This document shows positions 41,867 through 49,078 of a DNA stretch of 64,000 nucleotides, piece by piece. This stretch comes from Oribacterium sp963623925 (GTDB taxonomy: Bacteria; Bacillota; Clostridia; Lachnospirales; Lachnospiraceae). Location of the stretch: positions 1-64,000 of the forward strand of contig CAVFNN010000005.1 of NCBI GenBank assembly GCA_963623925.1. The letters run 5' to 3'. The first letter of the stretch is position 1, and the number at the start of each line of letters is the position of its first letter. The translations under genes and the position numbers were made by a program. The notes below the pieces were generated by a model. That model had not been told where the DNA came from. It did not search any database and worked only from the letters and a program-made list of their open reading frames with translations.

Positions 41867-42340
41867 ATGAATATATTGTTTTTTCTGACCCCGAAGTGTG
41901 ACACCGCCTATTTAGAGGAGGACGACACCCTGCGCAGCGCCCTAGAGAAGATGGAATACCATCGTTACCAGGCCATTCCGGTGCTGGCGAAGGACGGCAG
42001 CTACTACGGTACCATCACCGAAGGCGATCTGCTTTTTGAAATCAAAAATACCCTGAACCTCGATCTGCGGGAAGCAGAGAAGATCAGGGTAAGAGATATT
42101 CCCATGCGGAATCATTACCAGCCGGTGGACGTTTCCTGCTCCATGGAGAGCCTGGTGAGGCGAGCTCTGAATCAGAACTTTGTGCCGGTGGAGGACGACC
42201 TGGGACATTTTATCGGCATTGTCCGGCGTCGCGAGCTTATGAACTATCTCTATCAGCATGCGAGATTCGACGAGCTTCCCTATTTTCGGGAAACGCTGAT
42301 GCAACCGGCCAGAGCCGATAGTCAGAAGGTTTTAATGTAA
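41867..42340 (+). CDS. CBS-domain protein
   Basis: A 157-residue protein with two CBS motifs forming one Bateman module: about 15-65 (DTLRSALEKMEYHRYQAIPVL ... GTITEGDLL, shortened) and about 85-130 (MESLVRRALNQNFVPVEDD ... GIVRRRELM). Such modules bind adenine nucleotides or similar ligands and act as energy sensors; the free-standing form has no assigned target. ATG 41867, after a ggaggatt site. Its 3' end overlaps greA on the other strand by 19 bp. Confidence 0.85.
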   Translation: MNILFFLTPKCDTAYLEEDDTLRSALEKMEYHRYQAIPVLAKDGSYYGTITEGDLLFEIKNTLNLDLREAEKIRVRDIPMRNHYQPVDVSCSMESLVRRALNQNFVPVEDDLGHFIGIVRRRELMNYLYQHARFDELPYFRETLMQPARADSQKVLM

Positions 42341-42825
42341 TCGCTTTCAGCTTCACCGGTTTTTTCCAGACGCCGGATCACCACGAAGTAACTGCCGCCG
42401 TTTCCGGTTTCCACCTCTACACGGTCACCAACCCGGTGTCCGAGCAGCGCCTTTCCCATGGGGGACTCGTTGGAAATGAGTCCCTCCAGGGAGTGGCCGC
42501 GAATGGAGGTGACGATGCGGTAGGTTTCCTCCTCGTCATCGTCCTCAAAATATACGGTGACGGTATTGTTGAGGCCCACCTCATCGGCCTTGGAACGGTC
42601 ATCAATGATGGTGGCAAAGCGCAGCATTTTCTCCAGGTAACGGATCCGGGAATTGTTCTGGCCGTTGGCTTTCTTTGCCGCATAGTATTCGAAATTCTCG
42701 GAGCGGTCTCCCTGGGCCGCGGCTTCTGCTACAGCCTTCGTCAGCTGGGGCCGAAGCTCCACCTTTCTGTGCCGGATCTCGGCCTCGATTTTTTCCACAT
42801 CAGATTTTGTCAGCTGTTCTCCCAT
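42322..42825 (-). CDS. greA: Transcription elongation factor GreA
   Basis: A 167-residue Gre factor that enters the RNA polymerase secondary channel and triggers transcript cleavage in backtracked complexes. The N-terminal coiled-coil hairpin (about 5-80) has the acidic tip GDRSENFEYYAAK, and the C-terminal FKBP-like domain has ISNESPMGKALLGHRVGDRVEV. The coiled coil carries KKANGQNNSRI, seen in a clostridial GreA subgroup. Start ATG 42825 is chosen over a longer frame from 42876, which lacks a good ribosome site. Convergent 19-bp overlap with the CBS gene. Confidence 0.92.
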   Translation of the reverse strand: MGEQLTKSDVEKIEAEIRHRKVELRPQLTKAVAEAAAQGDRSENFEYYAAKKANGQNNSRIRYLEKMLRFATIIDDRSKADEVGLNNTVTVYFEDDDEEETYRIVTSIRGHSLEGLISNESPMGKALLGHRVGDRVEVETGNGGSYFVVIRRLEKTGEAESDYIKTF

Positions 42826-42880
42826 TGTTATAAATACTCCAGTATAGATATGGTTTGCGTCCATCGTGTGGGACATTCAC

Positions 42881-42908
42881 CGCGTGAGCACCCGATAGGG
42901 CTCACGCG
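42881..42908 (-). repeat. Family B-like palindrome between greA and apt
   Basis: CGCGTGAGC (42881-42889) pairs with GCTCACGCG (42900-42908). It lacks a T-run, so it is not an obvious terminator. The preceding atcgtgtggg is shared with the 44.2-kb cluster. Confidence 0.5.
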
Positions 42909-42911
42909 ATA

Positions 42912-43442
42912 TTATGCTCCGGGATAGGTGATCAGAGAGGTGACGTCGTATTTCTCAAGGCGCTCCCGTCCCTTGAGGCCTGCCAGTTCCATAACCACGG
43001 CCAGTTTCACCACCTTGCCGCCCAGGGCTTCGATGAGCTGGCAGGCGGCTTCCAGACTGCCGCCGGTGGCCAGCAGATCATCGATCACCAGGACCCGCTC
43101 GCCGGGGCGGATGCTGTCCTTGTGAATCTCCAGTTCTGCTTCGCCGTATTCCAGCTCGTATTTCACGGAGACGGTTTCGCGGGGAAGCTTGCCCTTCTTT
43201 CGCACCGGGACGAAGCCCTTGTGCTTTGCATAAGCGATGGGGGTGCCGAAGATGAAGCCTCGGGACTCGAGTCCCACTACGGTGTCGAATTCCAGATCCT
43301 TTACGGCATCCAGCAAGCCGTCAATGGCGTCTGCGAGGCCGTCCGGATCCTGTGCCAGAGAGGTGATGTCCCGGAAGAGAATACCGGGCTTCGGGAAATC
43401 CGGAATGCTCAGCACGTAATCTTCAAGCTGTTCTTTTTTCAT
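42912..43442 (-). CDS. apt: Adenine phosphoribosyltransferase
   Basis: A 176-residue type I PRTase making AMP from adenine and PRPP (purine salvage). N-terminal IPDFPKPGILFRDIT (about 11-25) is the family signature, VGLESRGFIFG lines the base pocket, and the PRPP loop is VLVIDDLLATGGS (about 118-130). Start ATG 43442 follows taaggagaa; the frame extends to 43499 without support. A partial family B sequence (gggcttcgcgacagc on the reverse strand, 43472-43486) lies in its upstream region. Confidence 0.95.
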   Translation of the reverse strand: MKKEQLEDYVLSIPDFPKPGILFRDITSLAQDPDGLADAIDGLLDAVKDLEFDTVVGLESRGFIFGTPIAYAKHKGFVPVRKKGKLPRETVSVKYELEYGEAELEIHKDSIRPGERVLVIDDLLATGGSLEAACQLIEALGGKVVKLAVVMELAGLKGRERLEKYDVTSLITYPGA

Positions 43443-43516
43443 AATGTTCTCCTTAAAAGTTGATAGGCTTTGCTGTCGCGAAGCCCGCGTGATATGCACT
43501 GTTAAGATGTTAAGTA

Positions 43517-44083
43517 CTAGCGCTCATTGGATATTTGATATTTCGCCGCATATGTCTGTATCGCTGCCACGGTTTTTCCGTCGGTCATCTTGCCTTCGTA
43601 GATGAGCTGCTGCAGGTCCTCGAGCTTCCAGGCCTCGACGCCCAACTCCTCGTCCTCGTCCCAGTGCACCTGGCCGGGCTTCAAATTCCGGGCCAGATAG
43701 ATACCGATCTTCTCATCCAGGAAGGCCACGGTGGTATTCACATAGAGGAGGAATTCCAACTTGTCGGTCTTGAAGCCGGTTTCCTCCTCCAGCTCCCGGA
43801 GGGCACAGGTCTCAAAGTCTTCCTCCTCGGAATCTCGCTTTCCGGCAGGAATCTCCAGTGTATAACGATCCAGGGCATGCCGGAACTGGCGCACCATCAG
43901 GATGCGGCCGTCCTCCAGCACCGGGAGAACCGCAGCCGCTCCCATGTGGTGAATGAAGTCCCAGTGGGTCTTGTGACCACCCACATCCACATAATCATCA
44001 TAAACCTTCAGCACCTTGCCCTGATACTTCAGGGTTCTTTCCAGCAGCCGAACCGGCTTCTCCGCATTCTCAGCATTCAGCAT
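43517..44083 (-). CDS. Nudix hydrolase, ADP-ribose pyrophosphatase type
   Basis: A 188-residue Nudix protein. The complete Nudix box G-x5-E-x7-REUxEExGU is present (AGKRDSEEEDFETCALREL then EEETGF, around residues 84-107). Upstream strands ending VRQFRHAL and the EIPAGKR block are typical of NudF/ADP-ribose pyrophosphatases, which convert ADP-ribose to AMP and ribose-5-phosphate. Start ATG 44083 after aaaggag; an in-frame start at 44104 is possible. Reverse-strand TATAAT at about 44134-44139 is the likely -10. Confidence 0.9.
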   Translation of the reverse strand: MLNAENAEKPVRLLERTLKYQGKVLKVYDDYVDVGGHKTHWDFIHHMGAAAVLPVLEDGRILMVRQFRHALDRYTLEIPAGKRDSEEEDFETCALRELEEETGFKTDKLEFLLYVNTTVAFLDEKIGIYLARNLKPGQVHWDEDEELGVEAWKLEDLQQLIYEGKMTDGKTVAAIQTYAAKYQISNER

Positions 44084-44151
44084 GGCAGATTCTCCTTTGC
44101 GCATGATCGTAAGTGATTACATCAACTTTGGTATTATAGCACAAAAAGAGT

Positions 44152-44352
44152 CTGTTTGACATAAGACATCGTGTGGGCGCCCCATCGTGTGGGCACCCCA
44201 AGCCCGGCCCGCCGGCCAGGGCAGCAGAACCGAGTGGTCGCCCCATCGTGTGGGCGTCCCGATAGCGAAGCTATCGCTGAGCCCACACGATACCAGCAAA
44301 GCTATCGCTGAGCCCTGAGAGACAATCTATGCCTGCCCAATATGTCAAACAG
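44152..44352. repeat. Cluster of family B repeats bounded by an 11-bp inverted repeat
   Basis: CTGTTTGACAT (44152-44162) and ATGTCAAACAG (44342-44352) are perfect inverted repeats. Between them ATCGTGTGGGC occurs at 44168, 44184 and 44245, the last pairing with GCCCACACGAT (44281-44291). The interior element AAGCTATCGCTGAGCCC occurs twice (about 44269 and 44299). This fills most of the 343-bp gap between the Nudix gene and rel; no coding sequence was found. Confidence 0.65.
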
Positions 44353-44367
44353 CCCGTTTGATACGCT

Positions 44368-44396
44368 TTGACAAGGTGAGAATGGGATAGTAGAAT
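44368..44396 (+). promoter_or_regulatory. Promoter of rel
   Basis: TTGACA (44368-44373), 17-bp spacer, TAGAAT (44391-44396), 30 bp before the start codon. Confidence 0.7.
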
Positions 44397-44426
44397 AAGA
44401 AAATCATGTGAAAAGGGGTGGGCAGT

Positions 44427-46688
44427 ATGATAGATAAGCAGGAAGAGATCGAGCTGGAGAGACCGGCAGACAACACACCGCCGGAGGAGCTGTATCAGGA
44501 CCTCCTGAAGGCCATCCGGAAGTATCATCCTTCCGGCGATCTCACAATGATCGAAAAAGCCTATCAGGTGGCGAAGGAGCAGCACAAGAACCAGAAGCGG
44601 AAGTCGGGGGAGCCCTACATTATCCATCCCCTCTGTGTGGCCATCATTTTGGCTGACCTGGAGATGGACAAGGAAACCATCGCGGCGGGACTGCTGCACG
44701 ATGTGGTGGAGGACACCGGCATGACGCTGGAGGAGGTGAAGCAGGCCTTCAACCCCGATGTCATGCTGCTGGTGGACGGCGTCACCAAGCTGACCAAATT
44801 GAACCTGAACACGGACAAGGTGGAGATGCAGGCAGAGAACCTTCGGAAAATGTTTGTGTCCATGGCGAAGGATATCCGCGTCATCATCATTAAGCTGGCG
44901 GACCGTCTTCATAACCTGCGGACGCTGGAGTACCAAACACCGGAGAAGCAGAAGGAGAAGGCCCGGGAATCGCTGGAAATCTATTCGCCGCTGGCGGATC
45001 GTCTCGGTATCAGCAAGATCAAGATCGAGATGGATGACCTGTCCCTCAAGTATCTGGAGCCGGAAGTCTATCATGACCTCGCGGAGAAGGTGCATCTCAA
45101 GAAGGAGGCCCGGGAAGCCCGGATCACCGGTATTGTCCAGGAGGTTTCTGCCCATATCCAGGAGGCCGGCATCGAGGCGGAGATCAACGGCCGGGTGAAG
45201 CACTTCTTCTCCATATATAAGAAGATGGTGAACCAGAACAAGACCATCGATCAGATCTATGACCTCTTTGCCATCCGTGTCATTGTGGATTCGGTCCGGG
45301 ATTGTTATGCGGTGTTGGGTGTGATTCATAAAATGTATACACCGATTCCGGGACGCTTCAAGGATTATATCGCCATGCCGAAGCCGAACATGTACCAGTC
45401 GCTGCATACGACGGTCATCGGTAAGGACGGCGTGCCCTTCGAGATTCAGATCCGTACCTTTGAAATGCACCGGACAGCGGAATTCGGTATCGCGGCCCAC
45501 TGGAAGTACAAGGAGCAGGGCGGTTCCCAGGCCAAGGCCACGGAATCGGAGCTTGCAAAAATGAACTGGCTGCATGAGATTCTGGAGTGGCAGAAGGATG
45601 AGTCTGACTCCAAGGAATTCATGAACATGGTGAAGTCGGACCTGAACCTTTTCAATGAGGATGTGTACTGCTTTACCCCCTCCGGTGATGTGAAGAACCT
45701 GCCGGCAGGCTCCTGCCCTATTGACTTTGCCTATGCCATTCACTCGGCGGTGGGCAACAAGATGGTAGGTGCCAAGGTCAACGGCCGACTGGTGCCCATT
45801 GAGTACAAGCTGCAGAACGGTGACCGGGTCGATATCATTACCTCCCAGAACTCCCGCGGACCTTCCCGGGATTGGCTGAAGGTGGTGAAGTCTGCCCAGG
45901 CCAAAAACAAGATCAACCAGTGGTTCAAGCGGGAGCAGAAGGATGAAAATCTGGATCGCGGCAAAGATCTGCTGGAGCGCTATGCGAAGTCCAAAGGCTA
46001 CACCCTGGGCGAGCTGACGAAGCCGGAGTATGTGGAAGGCGTGGTGCGCCGCTACAGCTATACGGACTGGGAATCGGTGCTGGCCTCTGTGGGCCGCGGT
46101 GGTCTGAAGGAGTCCCAGGTGGTGACCAAGCTCCTGGATCTCAAGCAGAAGGCGGAAGCGAAGAACGTAGACGACAGCGATATCCTGCAGAACATCGAGG
46201 AGATGAGCCGGAAGCCGGAGGTGATCCGCAAGTCGAAGTCCGGCATTGTGGTGAAAGGCATTCACGATCTGGCGGTGCGCTATGCTCGTTGCTGTACGCC
46301 GGTGCCCGGTGACGAGATTGTGGGCTTTGTCACACGCGGGCGCGGCATCACCATCCATCGGACCGACTGCATTAACATGATTAACCTGTCGGAGGACGAG
46401 AAGGCCCGGCTTATCGAAGCCGAGTGGCAGAAGGACAGCACCCAGGAAACCTACGCGACAGAGCTCACTATTTATACCAACAACCGTGTGGGTCTGCTGG
46501 TGGATATTTCCAAGATTCTGACGGATGCGGAGATCGACATCAAGACCCTGAGCTCCCGGGTGGGCAAGAACGACAAGGCCACCATTTCCCTGTCCTTCGA
46601 CATTCACAACCGTGAGGAGCTGACGGAGCTGGTGGGTAAAATCCGGAAGATCAACGGCGTCATCGATATCGAGAGAGCCCAGGGCTAA
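44427..46688 (+). CDS. rel: Bifunctional (p)ppGpp synthetase/hydrolase Rel
   Basis: A 753-residue long RSH protein making and degrading (p)ppGpp in the stringent response. The HD hydrolase domain has LLHDVVEDT (about 90-98). The synthetase domain has YDLFAIRVIVDS, GRFKDYIAMPKPNMYQSLHTT (shortened) and FEIQIRT (about 275-350). TGS follows at about 405-465 (VYCFTPSGDVKNLPAGSC), then a helical/zinc-finger-like region with RYARCCTPVPGDEI, and a C-terminal ACT domain at about 680-750. All catalytic regions look intact. ATG 44427 follows aaaagggg; an in-frame GTG at 44418 is less likely. Heads rel-MBL-hemZ. Confidence 0.95.
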   Translation: MIDKQEEIELERPADNTPPEELYQDLLKAIRKYHPSGDLTMIEKAYQVAKEQHKNQKRKSGEPYIIHPLCVAIILADLEMDKETIAAGLLHDVVEDTGMTLEEVKQAFNPDVMLLVDGVTKLTKLNLNTDKVEMQAENLRKMFVSMAKDIRVIIIKLADRLHNLRTLEYQTPEKQKEKARESLEIYSPLADRLGISKIKIEMDDLSLKYLEPEVYHDLAEKVHLKKEAREARITGIVQEVSAHIQEAGIEAEINGRVKHFFSIYKKMVNQNKTIDQIYDLFAIRVIVDSVRDCYAVLGVIHKMYTPIPGRFKDYIAMPKPNMYQSLHTTVIGKDGVPFEIQIRTFEMHRTAEFGIAAHWKYKEQGGSQAKATESELAKMNWLHEILEWQKDESDSKEFMNMVKSDLNLFNEDVYCFTPSGDVKNLPAGSCPIDFAYAIHSAVGNKMVGAKVNGRLVPIEYKLQNGDRVDIITSQNSRGPSRDWLKVVKSAQAKNKINQWFKREQKDENLDRGKDLLERYAKSKGYTLGELTKPEYVEGVVRRYSYTDWESVLASVGRGGLKESQVVTKLLDLKQKAEAKNVDDSDILQNIEEMSRKPEVIRKSKSGIVVKGIHDLAVRYARCCTPVPGDEIVGFVTRGRGITIHRTDCINMINLSEDEKARLIEAEWQKDSTQETYATELTIYTNNRVGLLVDISKILTDAEIDIKTLSSRVGKNDKATISLSFDIHNREELTELVGKIRKINGVIDIERAQG

Positions 46689-46733
46689 GCTTCGGAGCGG
46701 TCCTGTTTAGAGAAGAGAGAGGCAAAATAAGGA

Positions 46734-47390
46734 ATGAAGCTGAAGCTGACAAAGTATACGGCAGGTGTGGTACAGACCAATATTTATTTTCTGGAGAATA
46801 CGGAGAGCGGGGAATGCGTGATCCTGGATCCCGGTGCCAACGCACCGAAGATCATTGAGATCGTGGAGAAGCAGCTTGCGGCGCGCCCGGTGGCGGTGCT
46901 CCTGACCCATGGCCACTTTGACCATATCATGGCGGCCCGGGAGGTGGCGGAGCACTTCGGTGTGAAGATCTACGGCGCTGAGGCGGAGCGGGAGCTTCTG
47001 GCGGATCCGCAGATGAATCTGTCCACAAACTTCGGCCTTGAGATCTGCATCACGAAATTTGTGTCCCTTCAGGACGGCGAACACCTGGATTTTCTGGGGC
47101 TGGACTGGCAGGTACTGGCCACACCGGGGCATACTGGCGGTTCGGTTTGCTATTACATCGAAAACACCGGTGCAGAGCCCATGCTCTTCAGCGGAGATAC
47201 GCTGTTCCAGGAATCCTACGGACGAACCGATTTTCCCACCGGCAGCGAGCAGAAGCTTTTCGCCAGCATCCGGGAGAAGCTCCTGGTGCTGCCGGAAAAC
47301 ACAAAGGTGTATCCCGGACATGAGGGAGAAACCACCATTGAAAATGAAAAGAAGTATAATCCGGTGTCCTATTTGGGCATGCTGGGTTAA
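46734..47390 (+). CDS. MBL-fold metallohydrolase (glyoxalase II-like)
   Basis: A 218-residue metallo-beta-lactamase-fold hydrolase. The metal motif is THGHFDHI (HxHxDH, about 59-66), then ATPGHTGGSVCYY (third His) and FSGDTLFQESYGRTDF (bridging Asp), ending VYPGHEGETTIENEK (His). This is the small YcbL/glyoxalase II-like group; it may hydrolyse thioesters such as S-lactoyl-type substrates, but the natural substrate is unknown. Gene order rel-MBL-hemZ recurs in Firmicutes. Starts 45 bp after rel and ends 9 bp before hemZ. Confidence 0.9.
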   Translation: MKLKLTKYTAGVVQTNIYFLENTESGECVILDPGANAPKIIEIVEKQLAARPVAVLLTHGHFDHIMAAREVAEHFGVKIYGAEAERELLADPQMNLSTNFGLEICITKFVSLQDGEHLDFLGLDWQVLATPGHTGGSVCYYIENTGAEPMLFSGDTLFQESYGRTDFPTGSEQKLFASIREKLLVLPENTKVYPGHEGETTIENEKKYNPVSYLGMLG

Positions 47391-47399
47391 GGAGAGGTC

Positions 47400-49031
47400 A
47401 TGATCAGACTGGTATTGGACAAACAGACAGAGGAATACGAGCAGGACATCCGGGAGCTTTGCAAATCCTTTTATCCCGGAGAAGACTTCGAAATTCATAC
47501 CCCAGCGGGGGTGCATCTGTCGGAGACCACCCAGGAGGAGAAGACTGCACTGAAGCGGGGCACCCGGGGATCGGCATCGATTCGGCTTTCCCTGGAGCTG
47601 GAGGGCAGCAAGCTGGCCTTAACGGGTGACCGGAAAAAAGATAAGTCTTATTTAAAGGCGGAGGTCTATACCATTCTGTCGGCCATGACCGGACGGGAGC
47701 TCCCCTGGGGAGATTTGACAGGCATTCGGCCCATTTCTCTTGTGAGTCCGCTGATGGAAAAAGCCGGAAAGAAGGAGAAGAACGGTCTGCCGGGAGAAGC
47801 GGCGTTGGATGAAATCCGGAAAAAGATGCAGGAAGAGTATCTCATTTCCGGAGAGAAGCTGTCTCTCATGATGGAAATCGGTCTCCGGGAGCAGAAGATT
47901 CTGCAGCGCATCCGACAGAAGACGGGACGGGACTATCATGAGGGCTGGAGCCTCTATATCGGCATTCCCTTCTGTCCTACCCGCTGTCTTTATTGTTCCT
48001 TTACCTCGAATCCCATCGGCAAGTGGGAGGACCGGCTTTCGGAATATCTCGAGAAGCTGCGGCAGGAAGTGCGCTTCAGCATGCGTTCTATGTGTGAAGG
48101 CAAGGGAAAATACCTGCAGACCATTTATATCGGCGGCGGTACGCCGACGGCGCTGCCGGAGTTCTGGCTGCAGAAGCTCATGGACCTCGTGCGGGAGGAG
48201 TGCTTTTCGCATCCCATGGCCAATGTCTGCGAGTTCACTGTCGAGGCCGGCAGGCCGGACTCCATTACAATGGAAAAGCTGCAGATTCTGAAGGCTGCCG
48301 GAGTGGACCGGATTTCCGTAAATCCCCAGACCTTCCAGCAGAAGACCCTGGATCTCATCGGACGGCGACACACGGTAGACGCGGTAAAGACTGCTTATGC
48401 CATGGCCCGGCAGTGCGGCTTCGACAACATTAACATGGACGTCATTCTGGGACTGCCCGGTGAGCGGCTCCCGGAGGTGACGGAAACCCTTTGTGAAGTG
48501 ACCCGGCTGCAGCCGGACAGCTTGACGGTGCATTCCCTCGCGGTGAAGCGGGCGGCACGGCTTACGCTGGAGAAGGATTACTGGGCCGGGGTGTACCGGG
48601 CAGGCGGCGACAGTCGTCGTTTCGCGGAGGAGATGCCGCTTGAGGCATTGCGGGAAGCGGGCATGGAAACAGACGGGATGCCGGTACAGGAGCTGACGGA
48701 GATGGAGCGGATGATGAAGGCGTCCGAGTACACAGCCCGGCGGCTTGATCTCAAACCTTATTATCTCTACCGCCAGAAGAACATGGCGGGAAATCTCGAG
48801 AACACGGGCTACTGCGAGGAAGGCAAGGAATGCCTCTACAACATCCTTATGATGGAAGAAAAGCATACCGTCATCGGCTGCGGCGCGGGCACCTCCTCCA
48901 AGGTTTGCTACGAGGACGGCCGCGGCGGCAAGCGCATTGAGCGCTGTGACAACGGGAAGGACATCGGAAATTACCTCGATCATCTGCCGCTGATGCTGGA
49001 CCGGAAGCGGAAGATATTGGGGATGCCGTGA
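47400..49031 (+). CDS. hemZ: HemZ-type radical SAM protein (coproporphyrinogen dehydrogenase-like)
   Basis: A 543-residue radical SAM protein. The 4Fe-4S binding CX3CX2C is C192, C196 and C199 (FCPTRCLYCSF), preceded by LYIGIPF. IGGGTPTALPEF and ISVNPQTFQQKTLDLIGR are HemN/HemZ core motifs. An N-terminal domain of about 170 residues precedes the core, as in HemZ of B. subtilis. Annotated as oxygen-independent coproporphyrinogen oxidase, but many HemN-like proteins have other roles, and no other heme genes are visible here, so the activity is uncertain. Third gene of the rel operon. Confidence 0.88.
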   Translation: MIRLVLDKQTEEYEQDIRELCKSFYPGEDFEIHTPAGVHLSETTQEEKTALKRGTRGSASIRLSLELEGSKLALTGDRKKDKSYLKAEVYTILSAMTGRELPWGDLTGIRPISLVSPLMEKAGKKEKNGLPGEAALDEIRKKMQEEYLISGEKLSLMMEIGLREQKILQRIRQKTGRDYHEGWSLYIGIPFCPTRCLYCSFTSNPIGKWEDRLSEYLEKLRQEVRFSMRSMCEGKGKYLQTIYIGGGTPTALPEFWLQKLMDLVREECFSHPMANVCEFTVEAGRPDSITMEKLQILKAAGVDRISVNPQTFQQKTLDLIGRRHTVDAVKTAYAMARQCGFDNINMDVILGLPGERLPEVTETLCEVTRLQPDSLTVHSLAVKRAARLTLEKDYWAGVYRAGGDSRRFAEEMPLEALREAGMETDGMPVQELTEMERMMKASEYTARRLDLKPYYLYRQKNMAGNLENTGYCEEGKECLYNILMMEEKHTVIGCGAGTSSKVCYEDGRGGKRIERCDNGKDIGNYLDHLPLMLDRKRKILGMP

Positions 49032-49078
49032 GAGTAAGATAGGAGTGAAGCGCCCAGGCGCGGAAGGGAGGAATCGGC

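Noticed and set aside
44271..46607. A 778-codon open frame on the strand opposite rel
   Set aside because: It is a shadow of rel: composition is dominated by Leu, His, Gln and Val as expected from antisense of a GC-rich gene, with no recognisable domain and no ribosome site. The same applies to long reverse-strand frames opposite sufB, sufS, araA, ftsH and the fused permease.
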